DNA of 64,000 bases from Antarctobacter sediminis (GCF_019218285.1 NZ_JAHUZG010000005.1:124001-188000), one strand, 5' to 3'; shown: positions 51,511 through 60,623, counted from the stretch's first letter. Numbers and translations: made by a program. The notes: a model not told the origin generated them from the letters alone.

Positions 51511-51521
51511 ATCGTCCCCCT

Positions 51522-52541
51522 CTATCCGCGCAGAGCCGTCAGCGCGGCCTTGATGGTGATCTGCCCCACCGGCGGCCCATCCGGGCTGACCACGGTGACG
51601 GGGTCCTGATCTTCCATGAAAAATTCGATGATCTCGCCCAGTTCGGCGTTCAGCCCGACCTGCTTGGCCGTCGGCGCGCGACCGTCCAGCCGGTCCATGA
51701 TGGTTTCGGCCCGCACCAGACCCACGCGGCTGATGCCCTTGACGAATTCGGCCACGTAGTCATCCGTGGGCTTGGTCACGATTTCCTCGGGCGTGCCGAT
51801 TTGCACGATCTCGCCATCGTTCATGATCGCGATGTGGTCGCCCATGCGGATGGCTTCGTCCAGGTCATGGGTGATGAACAGCGTGGTCTTGTCCATATGG
51901 GCAGAGAGGTTCAGGAACTGGTCCTGCAACTGCCGGCGGATCAGCGGATCCAGCGCCGAGAACGGTTCGTCCATCAACAGGATTTCCGGGTCCGCCGCCA
52001 GCGCGCGGGCAAGGCCCACCCGCTGTTGCATCCCGCCCGAAAGCTGGTCGGGATAGTGGTCGATCCAGCCGCCCAGATCCATCGCCTCCAGCGCCTTTTC
52101 AGCGGCCGCGCGCCGCTCGGCTGCGCCGATGCCGCGCACCTCAAGCCCAAAGCCCACGTTGTCACCCAGCGTCCGGTGCGGCCACAGCGCCATGTGCTGG
52201 AACACCATGCCGATGGTCCGCGACCGCAGGTCCAGCAGTTCGGCCTCGCCCATGGTGTCCACGCGCTGCCCCGCGACGTGGATCTCGCCCGAGGTCGGGT
52301 CGATCAGGCGGTTGACGTGGCGCACCAGCGTCGATTTGCCGGATCCCGACAGGCCCATGATGCAAAAGATTTCGCCCTTGCGGACGCTGAAGCTGGCGTT
52401 GCGGACGCCCAGAACACAGTTGAACCGGTCGCGCACCTCTTCCTTGCTCAGCCCCTCGGCCAGCACGGCTTTCATCGCCTCGTCCGCCCGTCGCCCGTAG
52501 ATCTTCCACAGGTCACGGCATTCGATTTGCGCATCACTCAC
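51522..52541 (-). CDS. Glycine betaine/choline-type ABC transporter ATP-binding protein (ProV type)
   Basis: 339 residues starting with GTG at 52541 (AAAGGAAT upstream). Walker A is GLSGSGKST (about 69), the signature LSGGMQQRVGLARALA (about 168) and Walker B ILLMDEP (about 188), followed by TLFITHDLDEA. The N-terminal helical extension (MKAVLAEGLSKEEV) before Walker A and a C-terminal region are ProV features; the CBS pair of ProV seems shortened. It energises the ProW permease. Confidence 0.9.
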   Translation of the reverse strand: MSDAQIECRDLWKIYGRRADEAMKAVLAEGLSKEEVRDRFNCVLGVRNASFSVRKGEIFCIMGLSGSGKSTLVRHVNRLIDPTSGEIHVAGQRVDTMGEAELLDLRSRTIGMVFQHMALWPHRTLGDNVGFGLEVRGIGAAERRAAAEKALEAMDLGGWIDHYPDQLSGGMQQRVGLARALAADPEILLMDEPFSALDPLIRRQLQDQFLNLSAHMDKTTLFITHDLDEAIRMGDHIAIMNDGEIVQIGTPEEIVTKPTDDYVAEFVKGISRVGLVRAETIMDRLDGRAPTAKQVGLNAELGEIIEFFMEDQDPVTVVSPDGPPVGQITIKAALTALRG

Positions 52542-52558
52542 GGCGCATTCCTTTCGGG

Positions 52559-52587
52559 AAAAAAAGGGCGCGACAATGGCCGCGCCC
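52559..52587 (-). terminator. Rho-independent terminator/attenuator between proX-like and proV-like genes
   Basis: On the minus strand GGGCGCG-GCCATTGT-CGCGCCC is followed by seven Ts. The stem has seven GC pairs. It stands 20 bases after the binding-protein stop and only 18 bases before the ATPase start. Partial read-through would give more binding protein than membrane complex. Confidence 0.75.
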
Positions 52588-52606
52588 GCCAGTTGGGGGG
52601 AGTGAA

Positions 52607-53563
52607 TCAGTTGGCGGTTTTGGCTTCGGCAATCCAGCCGTCGAACTGCGCCTGATTGGCGGCGATCCAGTCCGCGGCATGGCGGCGGAAATCGTCCACC
52701 GTGTTTTCGCCATCGCGCAGTTTGACCTGTGCGGCGTTCACGGCGGAAATCGGAATATCCACCAGCTCGAAAAGCTTGGCAGCGGCGGGATTGTCTTCGA
52801 GGAACTCGTTGTTGGCGACGATATAGACATCGTTCACCGCAAAGCCCGCGTCGAAACCGTCATCGCTGGGTACACCGATCTGCACCACGTCGCTGCCCGG
52901 CACCAGCACATCGCTGATCCAGTTGGGCGTCCAGGTGTAATACAGGATCGCCCCGCCTTCGTTGTAGCGCGTGATCGTGTCGGCCATGATCGCGAAATAG
53001 CTGCCCTGATCGTGCTGGACGGTGTCGCGCAGGTCGAAATCATCCAGATGGGTTTCGATGGCCAGTTCACAGCCCCAGCCCGGGTTACAGCCGGACAGGT
53101 TGGCGCGCCCGTCCCCATCGCTGTCAAAGATCGCTGCCAGCGCCGGGTCGGCCAGTTGCCCGATATGGGTGATACCGTGCGCCTCGGCGGTTTTCTTGTC
53201 GATGTAGTATCCCTGCCCCGCGCCCTTGATGGCAGCGTTGACGCGGGTCATCACCGCCTCGCCACCCGACTTGTCAAAGAACCCGTTGTGCAGCGGCATC
53301 CAGTGGTTGAACGTGTAATCCGCGTCGCCAGAGGCCACGGCAAGGTGCAACGCGGGGAAATCCGCCTCCAGCGTTTCCTCAACCTCGTAGCCCAGTGCCT
53401 CTAGCCCCAGTTGCAGCACCATGTGTTGGAACCAGGCATTGGCAGGTGATCCTTTGATCGGCGAAACGGTCACGCCCGCGCCGGGAAGGTCCTCGGCAAT
53501 GACCGGGTTTGCGGCGAAGGCCGACACGGCCAGCGGCAAGACGATCCTGGAAAGAAGTTTCAT
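52607..53563 (-). CDS. Glycine betaine/choline-type ABC transporter substrate-binding protein (ProX type)
   Basis: 318 residues from ATG at 53563 behind AAGGGAG. Signal peptide MKLLSRIVLPLAVSAFAANPVIA is cut before EDLPGAG. The OpuAC/ProX fold shows VSPIKGSPANAWFQ near 33, aromatic cage candidates in NHWMPLHNGFF near 87 and YYTWTPNWI near 210. Two Cys (SGCNPGWGC near 158) match the disulfide of ProX. It binds a trimethylammonium compound, here perhaps choline-O-sulfate because of the sulfatase gene. Confidence 0.9.
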   Translation of the reverse strand: MKLLSRIVLPLAVSAFAANPVIAEDLPGAGVTVSPIKGSPANAWFQHMVLQLGLEALGYEVEETLEADFPALHLAVASGDADYTFNHWMPLHNGFFDKSGGEAVMTRVNAAIKGAGQGYYIDKKTAEAHGITHIGQLADPALAAIFDSDGDGRANLSGCNPGWGCELAIETHLDDFDLRDTVQHDQGSYFAIMADTITRYNEGGAILYYTWTPNWISDVLVPGSDVVQIGVPSDDGFDAGFAVNDVYIVANNEFLEDNPAAAKLFELVDIPISAVNAAQVKLRDGENTVDDFRRHAADWIAANQAQFDGWIAEAKTAN

Positions 53564-53660
53564 GTTCGTGCTCCCTTTATGGCAGCCCGTTTTGGCTGCG
53601 CTTGTTGTCCTGTTTCCATGATTTGGGTTGATGCCCGGTCTGTGAAGTTCAAAAATCCGG

Positions 53661-53684
53661 AACATCATGTTAACCGTGACGTTA
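53661..53684. promoter_or_regulatory. LysR-type motif AACATCATGTTAA plus TGACGTTA before the LysR gene
   Basis: The 13-mer AACATCATGTTAA (53661-53673) also occurs, on the minus strand, before the tctC-type gene at 59536-60537. TGACGTTA (53677-53684) follows after three bases and runs into the ATG. It lies between the divergent ProX-type and LysR genes. It may be an autoregulatory site, or reflect binding-site similarity between the two LysR proteins of the window. Confidence 0.45.
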
Positions 53685-54601
53685 TGGGAAATCTTCGCAA
53701 TACACTTACCAGACTGCCTCATTTGATTACGTTCGAGGCCGCTTCCCGAAAGGGGAACTTTACACGTGCGGCCGAAGAGCTGGGGGTGACGCGTGTCTCT
53801 GTCAGTCGCCAGATTGGCGAGTTGGAAGAGACACTTGGCACCCCTCTTTTTCATCGCGAACACCGCAAGGTGACGCTGACCCAAGCCGGCCGCGCCTTGG
53901 CGGCCGAGGTCTCTCCCGCGCTGAACCAGATCGCCTCGGCGCTGCAAAGCGTGGCGGCACGGGCCGGAGACAACCGCCTGACGGTGACGACCACCTCGGC
54001 GTTTGCGACCTACTGGCTGATGCCACGGCTGGTCGGGTTCAGCAACCTGCACCCGGAAATCGAATTGAACCTCGTGGTGTCCGACCGGAAGCTGGACCTT
54101 GAAACCGAAGGCGTCGATGTCGCGATCCGCTATTCTGCGGAACCGCCGGCCTTTCGGAAGGTCACGCCACTTTTGCGCGAAAGGGTTTTTCCGGTGGTCA
54201 GTCCCAAATATCGCGCCCGGACAGCATTGCAGCATCCCAAGGACCTGCTGAACGAAACGCTGCTGCACCTGTCGGGCATCTACCGACCCGGCGCGCGTTG
54301 GCCGAACTGGTTTCGCAAGAACGACCTCACCCCGCCGTCCGAAGCCAGCGGCGTGGTCATGAACACCTATATCAACATGTTGCAGGCGGCGATTGCCGGA
54401 CATGGGGTCGCGCTTGCAGGCAACCCTCTGGTCGACCCTTATCTGGCGGACGGTTCCCTGCGTCGGCTGGACGGCTTCCGCGAGATCGAGCGGGACCACT
54501 TTTACCTGATCGACACCACCGATGACCGCAGGGATGCCGCGGTTTTTTGCGCATGGTTGACCGACCAGGCCCAGGGAGCGCCTACGTCAGACGCCCCCTA
54601 G
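53684..54601 (+). CDS. LysR family transcriptional regulator (GcvA-like)
   Basis: 305 residues from ATG at 53684; an upstream in-frame start would add 35 residues unlike the family. The helix-turn-helix is at about 8-65 (LPHLITFEAASRKGNFTRAAEELGVTRVSVSRQIGELEETLG). The co-inducer domain (about 90-290) shows the GcvA-like phrases TTTSAFATYWLMPRLVGF and EGVDVAIRYS. It is divergent from the choline-type importer and converges on the QuiC gene with a shared CTAG stop. It most likely controls the importer/sulfatase operon. Confidence 0.87.
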   Translation: MGNLRNTLTRLPHLITFEAASRKGNFTRAAEELGVTRVSVSRQIGELEETLGTPLFHREHRKVTLTQAGRALAAEVSPALNQIASALQSVAARAGDNRLTVTTTSAFATYWLMPRLVGFSNLHPEIELNLVVSDRKLDLETEGVDVAIRYSAEPPAFRKVTPLLRERVFPVVSPKYRARTALQHPKDLLNETLLHLSGIYRPGARWPNWFRKNDLTPPSEASGVVMNTYINMLQAAIAGHGVALAGNPLVDPYLADGSLRRLDGFREIERDHFYLIDTTDDRRDAAVFCAWLTDQAQGAPTSDAP

Positions 54602-56484
54602 CGGGCGGGCATCCCCTTGACCTCGGTCAGACGTTTCTGCGCGGCGATCCTGAAGGGCGCATTCGGCGCGCCATAGCCGTCGTATCCGTTCAGCCGCTGC
54701 ACCACCTCGAAGAACAAACCGCCGCTGAAGGGCCGCGAATAGAACTGGAAAAAGCGCCCCTCGGCATCCTCGTCATAAAGAATGTGATGCGCCTTCAGGG
54801 CGGCTTGCGTCGGCTCGTCCAGATCGAAACGCGCCGCCAGATCCCGGTAGTAGTTCTCGGTCATTGGCAGCGGCTCGAAACCGCGTTCTGCCATCGAGCG
54901 CGCGGCGGCAAAGATGTCGCCGGTGGCAAAGGCTACGTGCTGCACCGCACCGCCAAAGCTTTCCGCCAGAAACGCCCCCGCCAACGTCCGATGCGTTTCC
55001 GCCCCGTTGAGCGTGATCCGCGCGCCGCCGTCGGGCGTGCGAATGGCCTGACTGCGGACCAGCCCGTCCGGGTCGATCACATCGTTCATTGGCGACGGGG
55101 CCATATCGAACAGCGAGGTGTAGAACAGCGACCAACTGAGCATCTCGTCATAGCTCATGGTTTCGGCAAGGTGGTCGATCCGTTGCAATCCCGCCCCTTC
55201 GCCGGGCGGATCAGTCTGGGTGAACTCCACCTGCCAGACATCGGACAGGCCGCTTGCCTCGTCGATGAAATGCATCACGCTGCCGCCAACACTGCGGATG
55301 GCGGGAATGTCCAGCTCACGCGGGCCAAGTGGCTGACGGAACAGGCTGGCACCCAGCGCATGAGCCCGCGTAACCGTGTCCCCGGCGCTGGCCACTTGCA
55401 GTCCCACATCGCAGACGCCAGTGCCGCGCGCCGACCAAACGTGATCGGCAAAACCGGTCGTTTCCTCGTTCAGGACGATGCGGATGTCCCCCTGTTGCCA
55501 CAGCGTGACCTTCTTGGCGATATGCCGGCCCGCCTCTGAAAACCCCATGGACCGCAGCAGGCCCCTCAGGGTCTCGGCCTCGGCCCCGCGGGTGGCAAAC
55601 TCGATGAACGACACGCCGTCGACGGCAATGCGCGCCGGGATGTCCGGCGGGCCCTGCTTCAGGTCCGGTTCCTGCCTGCGCACGTCATCCATGACCGCGA
55701 CCAATGACCTGTGCCCGTCGCGCGCCAGCCCCTCGGGGCGGCCACCGCGGAACTGGTCGTTGAAAATTTCAAGGCTGATCCAGTCGTCATACCCCGTGGC
55801 GGCGACAGCCCGCATAAAATCGGTCACGGCAAGATCGCCCTCGCCGGGCATATTGCGGAAATGACGAGACCAATACAGCAGGTCCATCTCGATCTGCGGA
55901 GCGTCGGCCAGTTGAACAAAGGTGATCTTGTCGCCGGGAATGCGCCGAATGGTGTTGGGGTCGATCTTGCGAGCCAGCGTGTGAAAACTGTCAAGGATGA
56001 TCCCCACGTTGGGGTGATCCGCCCTGCGAACGATTTCCCAGGCGTCCCGGTGATCGTTCACGTGCCGGCCCCAGGCCAGCGCCTCGAACCCGACCTGAAT
56101 GCCGTAGTCTGCCGCGATCCCGCCCAGTTCGGAAAAATCGTCCGCCGCCCGGTCGATGCCGCCCAGCGCCTTTGGATGGCAGGAGGAACAAACGAGGATG
56201 CGATGCGCCCCCAGTTCGGCCATGGTGTCGAATTTATAGCGCGCCCTATCAAAGGCGCGGCGGCGCAGATCGCCGGTCAACCCCTCGAAATCGCGGAACG
56301 GCTGGAACAGCGTGATGTCCAGACCGTGCGCGCGGATCATCTCGCCAATATCGCGGGCGCTGCCCTCGTCGGCGATGAAATCCTGTTCGAAAATCTCGAT
56401 CCCGTCGAAACCGGCCTTGGCGATGGCGCTCAGCTTTTCGCGCAGCGTGCCGGAAATCGAAACGGTGGCGATAGAGGTCTTCAT
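54598..56484 (-). CDS. quiC: 3-Dehydroshikimate dehydratase fused to HPPD-like VOC domain (QuiC type)
   Basis: 628 residues. The N-terminal half (about 1-270) is a xylose-isomerase-like TIM barrel: SGTLREKLSAIAKAGFDGIEIFEQDF, then metal-site regions VGFEALAWGRHVND (about 133), NVGIILDSFHTL (about 162) and SLEIFNDQFRGG (about 236). The C-terminal half (about 285-620) resembles 4-hydroxyphenylpyruvate dioxygenase (GVSFIEFATRGAEAETL, DHLAETM, GGLFFEVVQR). This fusion is typical of bacterial QuiC, which dehydrates 3-dehydroshikimate to protocatechuate. It overlaps the dehydrogenase gene upstream by four bases and sits downstream of a TctCBA importer. Confidence 0.92.
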   Translation of the reverse strand: MKTSIATVSISGTLREKLSAIAKAGFDGIEIFEQDFIADEGSARDIGEMIRAHGLDITLFQPFRDFEGLTGDLRRRAFDRARYKFDTMAELGAHRILVCSSCHPKALGGIDRAADDFSELGGIAADYGIQVGFEALAWGRHVNDHRDAWEIVRRADHPNVGIILDSFHTLARKIDPNTIRRIPGDKITFVQLADAPQIEMDLLYWSRHFRNMPGEGDLAVTDFMRAVAATGYDDWISLEIFNDQFRGGRPEGLARDGHRSLVAVMDDVRRQEPDLKQGPPDIPARIAVDGVSFIEFATRGAEAETLRGLLRSMGFSEAGRHIAKKVTLWQQGDIRIVLNEETTGFADHVWSARGTGVCDVGLQVASAGDTVTRAHALGASLFRQPLGPRELDIPAIRSVGGSVMHFIDEASGLSDVWQVEFTQTDPPGEGAGLQRIDHLAETMSYDEMLSWSLFYTSLFDMAPSPMNDVIDPDGLVRSQAIRTPDGGARITLNGAETHRTLAGAFLAESFGGAVQHVAFATGDIFAAARSMAERGFEPLPMTENYYRDLAARFDLDEPTQAALKAHHILYDEDAEGRFFQFYSRPFSGGLFFEVVQRLNGYDGYGAPNAPFRIAAQKRLTEVKGMPAR

Positions 56485-57323
56485 GACTGCGTCTCATCAG
56501 CAAGGCTCTGGCGCAGCGCAGCCTGATCCAGAGGCATGCCCGAAAAATGTGCCCAGGCGTGGACACCCTGCCAGAAAAACAATTCATAGCCCGAGATGAT
56601 GACCAGCCCGGCGGACTCTGCATCGGTCAGGAACTGCGTGTCGACAGGCGTGTAAACGGCGTCAAAGGCCCATTCCGCACCCGCCATCGCCCCGGCTGGC
56701 AAAGGCGTGCCTTCGTAACCGACCATACCGACCGGCGTGCCGTTCAGCAGGCCCTGCGCCCCGTCGGCAGCTGTAGATGCTTCGGTAAAACAGCGGATGC
56801 GCGTGGGTTTTCCAGCGGCCCGCAGGTCGGCCGCCAACGCCTCGGCCTTGGCGGCGTCGCGATCCACCAGCCGGATATCTTCGGCCTCCAGCGCCAGCAG
56901 GCCAAAGGCCAGCGCCCGGCCCACACCTCCCGTTCCGATCAGGCAGCAGATGCCCGGGGCAACCCTGCGCGCCGCGCGATAGGCGGCGACAAAGCCGGAA
57001 TAGTCGGTGTTTTGCCCCTTGGGCCCGTCCGGTTCGAACAGCACAGTATTCACTGCGCCGATGGCGGCCACCAGTGGATCGCCTATGGCCACCTTCCTGG
57101 CCGCGCGTTCCTTGTAGGGATAGGTGACGTTGATCCCGCGATAGCCCCGCTCTGCACAACGATCAAAAACCATGTCGAACGGCTCGCCCATTTCATGCGG
57201 GATCAGCCGGTCATACTGTACCGCGAGGCCGTTTTGCGCCCCGGCCAGACGATGCAGCGAAGGCGCTCGCGAACGGGCGATATTGTCGCCGATCAGGCCC
57301 AGCTTGAGGTCCGGTTTGGTCAT
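56481..57323 (-). CDS. Shikimate/quinate dehydrogenase (AroE family)
   Basis: 280 residues from ATG at 57323, preferred because AAGGAGG stands seven bases before it and only one base before the ATG at 57329. The substrate site shows SRAPSLHRLAG (about 16) and NVTYPYKERAA with catalytic Lys (about 64), and Asp in QNTDYSGF (about 105). The nucleotide-binding glycines are GTGGVGRA (about 127). It oxidises quinate or shikimate to the 3-dehydro acid, feeding QuiC. A second, biosynthetic AroE should exist elsewhere in the genome. Confidence 0.88.
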   Translation of the reverse strand: MTKPDLKLGLIGDNIARSRAPSLHRLAGAQNGLAVQYDRLIPHEMGEPFDMVFDRCAERGYRGINVTYPYKERAARKVAIGDPLVAAIGAVNTVLFEPDGPKGQNTDYSGFVAAYRAARRVAPGICCLIGTGGVGRALAFGLLALEAEDIRLVDRDAAKAEALAADLRAAGKPTRIRCFTEASTAADGAQGLLNGTPVGMVGYEGTPLPAGAMAGAEWAFDAVYTPVDTQFLTDAESAGLVIISGYELFFWQGVHAWAHFSGMPLDQAALRQSLADETQS

Positions 57324-57325
57324 CG

Positions 57326-58828
57326 TCATGCCTCCTTCAACAGTTTGGACTTGCCCCAGCGCCAGACCGGGGTCTGCGACACAAACACGAGGATCACCGA
57401 GACAAACAGGATCAGCGACAGCGGGCTGGTGACGATCCCCTCGAAAAAGCGGCCCAGATCCTCGCGTTCCGAGATGATGGCCCGGCGCCAGTTGTCATCC
57501 AGCAGGCGCGACAGGATCACGCCAAGGATCACAGGACCCAGCGGATAGCCGTAGTGGCGCATGAAATAACCAAAGACGCCAAAGCCAAGCATCCAGTAGA
57601 CATCCGCGATCGAATTGTTCACCGCAAAGGCTCCCACGATGGACAAGAGCATGATCAGCGGGATCAGCACGCTGCGCGGCATCTCGACGATCTTGGTGAA
57701 CAGGCGGATTCCGGTCAGGCCGAACAGCAGCATGAAACAATTGGCCGTTACAAGGCAGCCGACGATGAACCAGAACATGTCTGGCTGGTCGATCATCAAC
57801 ATCGGTCCCGGGTTCAGCCCGTGAATGAACAGCGCGCCGATCATGATCGCCGTCACCGCGTCCCCGGGGATGCCCAAAGTCATCATCGGGATAAAGGCCC
57901 CGCCCACGGCGGCGTTGTTGGCGGTCTCCGGGGCCACCAGCCCCTCCATCGCGCCATCGCCGAACGCTCTCTCCGGGTTCTTGGTTACCCGTTTGGCATG
58001 GTCATAGGCCATGAGCGCGGCGATATCGCCGCCCGTGCCCGGCAAGGCCCCAATGGTTACGCCGATGGTCGAGGTCTGCAACGACAACGGCAGATGTTTG
58101 CGGACCGTCGCCAGCGACGGCACGATGCGGCTGATCTTTTGACGGACCGCGTCCTTGTTCACATGGTGCAGTTGCAACAGCGCTTCGGATACGCCGAACA
58201 TGCCGATCATGACGGCAATGAAGGAAATTCCGCCCTCCATCAGCTTGAGATCAAAGGTAAACCGCTCGGTAAAGGTCAGCGGGTCACGGCCCACGGCACC
58301 GATGGCAATGCCCAGCGCACCGGCAAAGATCCCCTTGACCAGCGACCCTTGCGACAACGACCCCACCAGCAGGATGCCAAGGATGGCCAGCAGCATGTAG
58401 TCGCGCGGCTGAAACTTCAGCGCGAAATCGGACACCAGCGGCGCGGCCACGGCAAGGATACCGATGCCAACGAAACCGCCGATGAAACTCATGACCGTGG
58501 TGACGCCGATGGCGGTGCCCGCTTCGCCGCGCTGCGCCATGGGATAGCCGTCCAGCGCGGTTGCGATGGCCGAAGGCGCGCCGGGAATGTTCAGCAGGAT
58601 CGCCGTGCGCGATCCGCCATAGACACCGCCCATGTAGATCCCGATCATCAGCGAAATGGCCGGGTAGACGTCCCATGAAAAGGTGAAAGAGATCAGGATC
58701 GACACCGCCATAGTGACCGACAGGCCCGGGATTGCGCCGACGTAGACGCCTGCAAACGTGCCAAGGCCGACCAACAACAGCAGTTGCGGTTGCGAAAAGA
58801 CCAGAAGGAAATCCATCAGTGCGCTCAT
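57326..58828 (-). CDS. Tripartite tricarboxylate transporter permease TctA (shikimate-type cluster)
   Basis: 500 residues with about 11 hydrophobic segments. TctA marks are GAIPGLSVTMAVSILI near 32, YMGGVYGGSRTAILLNIPGAPS near 65 and GALPGTGGDIAALMAYDHAKR near 253, then TLGIPGDAVTAIMIGA. It imports the carboxylate bound by the TctC protein encoded upstream; co-transcription with AroE and QuiC points to shikimate, quinate or 3-dehydroshikimate. Overlaps the tctB stop by four bases. Confidence 0.92.
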   Translation of the reverse strand: MSALMDFLLVFSQPQLLLLVGLGTFAGVYVGAIPGLSVTMAVSILISFTFSWDVYPAISLMIGIYMGGVYGGSRTAILLNIPGAPSAIATALDGYPMAQRGEAGTAIGVTTVMSFIGGFVGIGILAVAAPLVSDFALKFQPRDYMLLAILGILLVGSLSQGSLVKGIFAGALGIAIGAVGRDPLTFTERFTFDLKLMEGGISFIAVMIGMFGVSEALLQLHHVNKDAVRQKISRIVPSLATVRKHLPLSLQTSTIGVTIGALPGTGGDIAALMAYDHAKRVTKNPERAFGDGAMEGLVAPETANNAAVGGAFIPMMTLGIPGDAVTAIMIGALFIHGLNPGPMLMIDQPDMFWFIVGCLVTANCFMLLFGLTGIRLFTKIVEMPRSVLIPLIMLLSIVGAFAVNNSIADVYWMLGFGVFGYFMRHYGYPLGPVILGVILSRLLDDNWRRAIISEREDLGRFFEGIVTSPLSLILFVSVILVFVSQTPVWRWGKSKLLKEA

Positions 58829-59397
58829 GCCCCGCCCCCTCCGGTCAAGCCGCGAAAGAACTGGATCAGTTCACCTTCGGGGACGATGCCCGCAGGCATC
58901 AGCACGGAAAACACGATGCGGAAGATCAGCCAGATCACCAACAGCGACATCAGCGCAACCGCCAGCGTCCAACCCCAACCGCGCCGGGCAAGCACCTTGA
59001 TCGCCACCACAAGGAACACCGCTGAAACAGGTAGAAAGCCCACCGTTTTCAGCAGCGCGCCATAGGCCGCCAAGAGGCCCGCAAACAGGATCACCGTCCA
59101 GGGCAGGATGTCACGCATCAGCGTTTCGCCACGGTCCAGCGGCAGACGCGCCGTCTTGAACAGGACGATCGCGGCGCTGACGACCATAGCGCATGTCGTC
59201 GCCAGAGGGATCGAACGCGGCGAGGACAGCCCGTTGGGACCAAAGGCATTCTCGATGCCCCATGCGTCCCGCAGCAAGTAGAGGCTGGCCAGGCAAAGAA
59301 AGGCGGCAAAGGCCAACTCTCCCGGTCGCCGCTTGTCCGCCTCGCCCCCCGGCGTGGCATCGGACGTGCCGTCATGGTGTTCCGGTTCAATCCTCAT
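58825..59397 (-). CDS. Tripartite tricarboxylate transporter small membrane subunit TctB
   Basis: 190 residues from ATG at 59397 behind GGGAGGAGGG. A 25-residue hydrophilic start is followed by four predicted helices (about 28-45, 60-80, 97-120 and 140-165), the TctB topology. Identification rests on topology and position between tctC and tctA. Confidence 0.85.
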   Translation of the reverse strand: MRIEPEHHDGTSDATPGGEADKRRPGELAFAAFLCLASLYLLRDAWGIENAFGPNGLSSPRSIPLATTCAMVVSAAIVLFKTARLPLDRGETLMRDILPWTVILFAGLLAAYGALLKTVGFLPVSAVFLVVAIKVLARRGWGWTLAVALMSLLVIWLIFRIVFSVLMPAGIVPEGELIQFFRGLTGGGGA

Positions 59398-59429
59398 GGG
59401 GCCCTCCTCCCGGTGGATGTCGAATGAAA

Positions 59430-59466
59430 CAGGCGCCGCACTTCGCCTTTGGAAATGCGGCGCCTG
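59430..59466 (-). terminator. Stem-loop between tctC and tctB of the shikimate-type cluster
   Basis: Arms CAGGCGCCGCA and TGCGGCGCCTG are perfect over 11 base pairs with a 15-base loop, followed on the minus strand by TTTCATT. It lies midway in the 138-base tctC-tctB gap. It has the same placement as the stem-loop at 35646-35669 in the other TctCBA operon. Confidence 0.6.
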
Positions 59467-59535
59467 CCGTGCCTTGGATCGGGTGATCCAATGCCGGGTC
59501 GGGTCGTCCCGCTTCCGGCCTTGCGCTGTCCCGGG

Positions 59536-60537
59536 TTATTCGCCGGGACGCGCGATGCCGAACTCTTCGGGCGAGGCCTTGGTCAGACCCGCATCATGCA
59601 GCAGCCACGCGGTTCCCTGCTGCCATTTGGCAAGGAATTCCTCGGCCTCGGCACCGGAAATCCCCATCAGGGTGAACCCGCGTCCTTCCATCAGCGAAAC
59701 GAAATCCGCGTTTTCAGCGGCTTCGGCATAGGCAGCCGACAACTTGGCCACCACATCGTCCGGCGTGCCCTTCTTGGCAAAGACACCAAAGAACGGGCCC
59801 CACGGCAGATAGGTGTTGTAATCGGCATTGATCGCGGCAACGGCCTCGACCCCCGGCAGCTTGTCGTTCTCGGCCACGTCGACGACGGCCAGCGCCTTCA
59901 TCTTTCCGGCCCGGATGCCTTCGATGGCGGCCCCCAGAACGGCGGGCATGACGTCGATCGCGCCCCCCTGGAGACCGGTCAGCGCGGGGCCGTCACCGTC
60001 ATAGGGCACATAGATCACATCCAGTTCACCCTCGACCGCATTGACCATGGCGGTCACCACCGACGGCAGGCCACCCGGCCCCGTCGAACCGAAACGCACC
60101 TCGCCCGGATGGTCCTTCACATAGGCGATCATCTCGGCGTAGCTGTCGAAAGGCGCGTCGTTGTTGGCAACCAAAAGCGGTGTGCCACGGGCCAGGATGT
60201 TGACCGGAATGAATTCTCCGTAGTCCTTCGTACCCAGCCCCATGATCTTGTAAAGCATCGGGTTTTCGGCGCCCATCAACAGCGTGTAACCGTCGGCATC
60301 CGCGTCGGCCACGTAGTTCAGCGCAATCGCGCCAACCGCGCCGGTCATGTTCTGCATGACCACCGTACCGCCCAAAGCAGCCTCGGCGTGCGGGGTCACG
60401 GAACGCATGACCGTATCGGTCGAGCCACCGGCCCCCCATTGGATGATGCCCTGAATTTCCTTTTCCGGGTATTCCGCTGCGGCCATTCCGGTGGCCAAGG
60501 CAAGCGCCGCAACGGCGCCAAGCATGATGCGCTTCAT
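59536..60537 (-). CDS. Tripartite tricarboxylate transporter substrate-binding protein (TctC family)
   Basis: 333 residues from ATG at 60537 behind AGGGAGG. Signal peptide MKRIMLGAVAALALATGMAAA precedes EYPEKEIQGIIQWGAGGSTD, the first strand and ligand loop of the family. QNMTGAVGAIALNYV near 65, NNDAPFDSYAEMIAY near 127 and VYVPYDGDGPALTGLQGGAIDVM-like residues near 175 follow. It probably binds shikimate, quinate or a related cyclic carboxylate, judged by the operon. A LysR-type double motif lies 87-130 bases upstream. Confidence 0.9.
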   Translation of the reverse strand: MKRIMLGAVAALALATGMAAAEYPEKEIQGIIQWGAGGSTDTVMRSVTPHAEAALGGTVVMQNMTGAVGAIALNYVADADADGYTLLMGAENPMLYKIMGLGTKDYGEFIPVNILARGTPLLVANNDAPFDSYAEMIAYVKDHPGEVRFGSTGPGGLPSVVTAMVNAVEGELDVIYVPYDGDGPALTGLQGGAIDVMPAVLGAAIEGIRAGKMKALAVVDVAENDKLPGVEAVAAINADYNTYLPWGPFFGVFAKKGTPDDVVAKLSAAYAEAAENADFVSLMEGRGFTLMGISGAEAEEFLAKWQQGTAWLLHDAGLTKASPEEFGIARPGE

Positions 60538-60623
60538 GGTTTCCTCCCTGAGCGTCGTGTTGATGACCCAATCCGGCACCCCCGGATGGACGACACGCAG
60601 AAGATTGCCGCGCAGATGCCTTA

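Noticed and set aside
53564-54499. Long N-terminal extension of the ProX-type protein
   Set aside because: Antisense to the LysR gene; the signal peptide and ribosome-binding site define the start at 53563.
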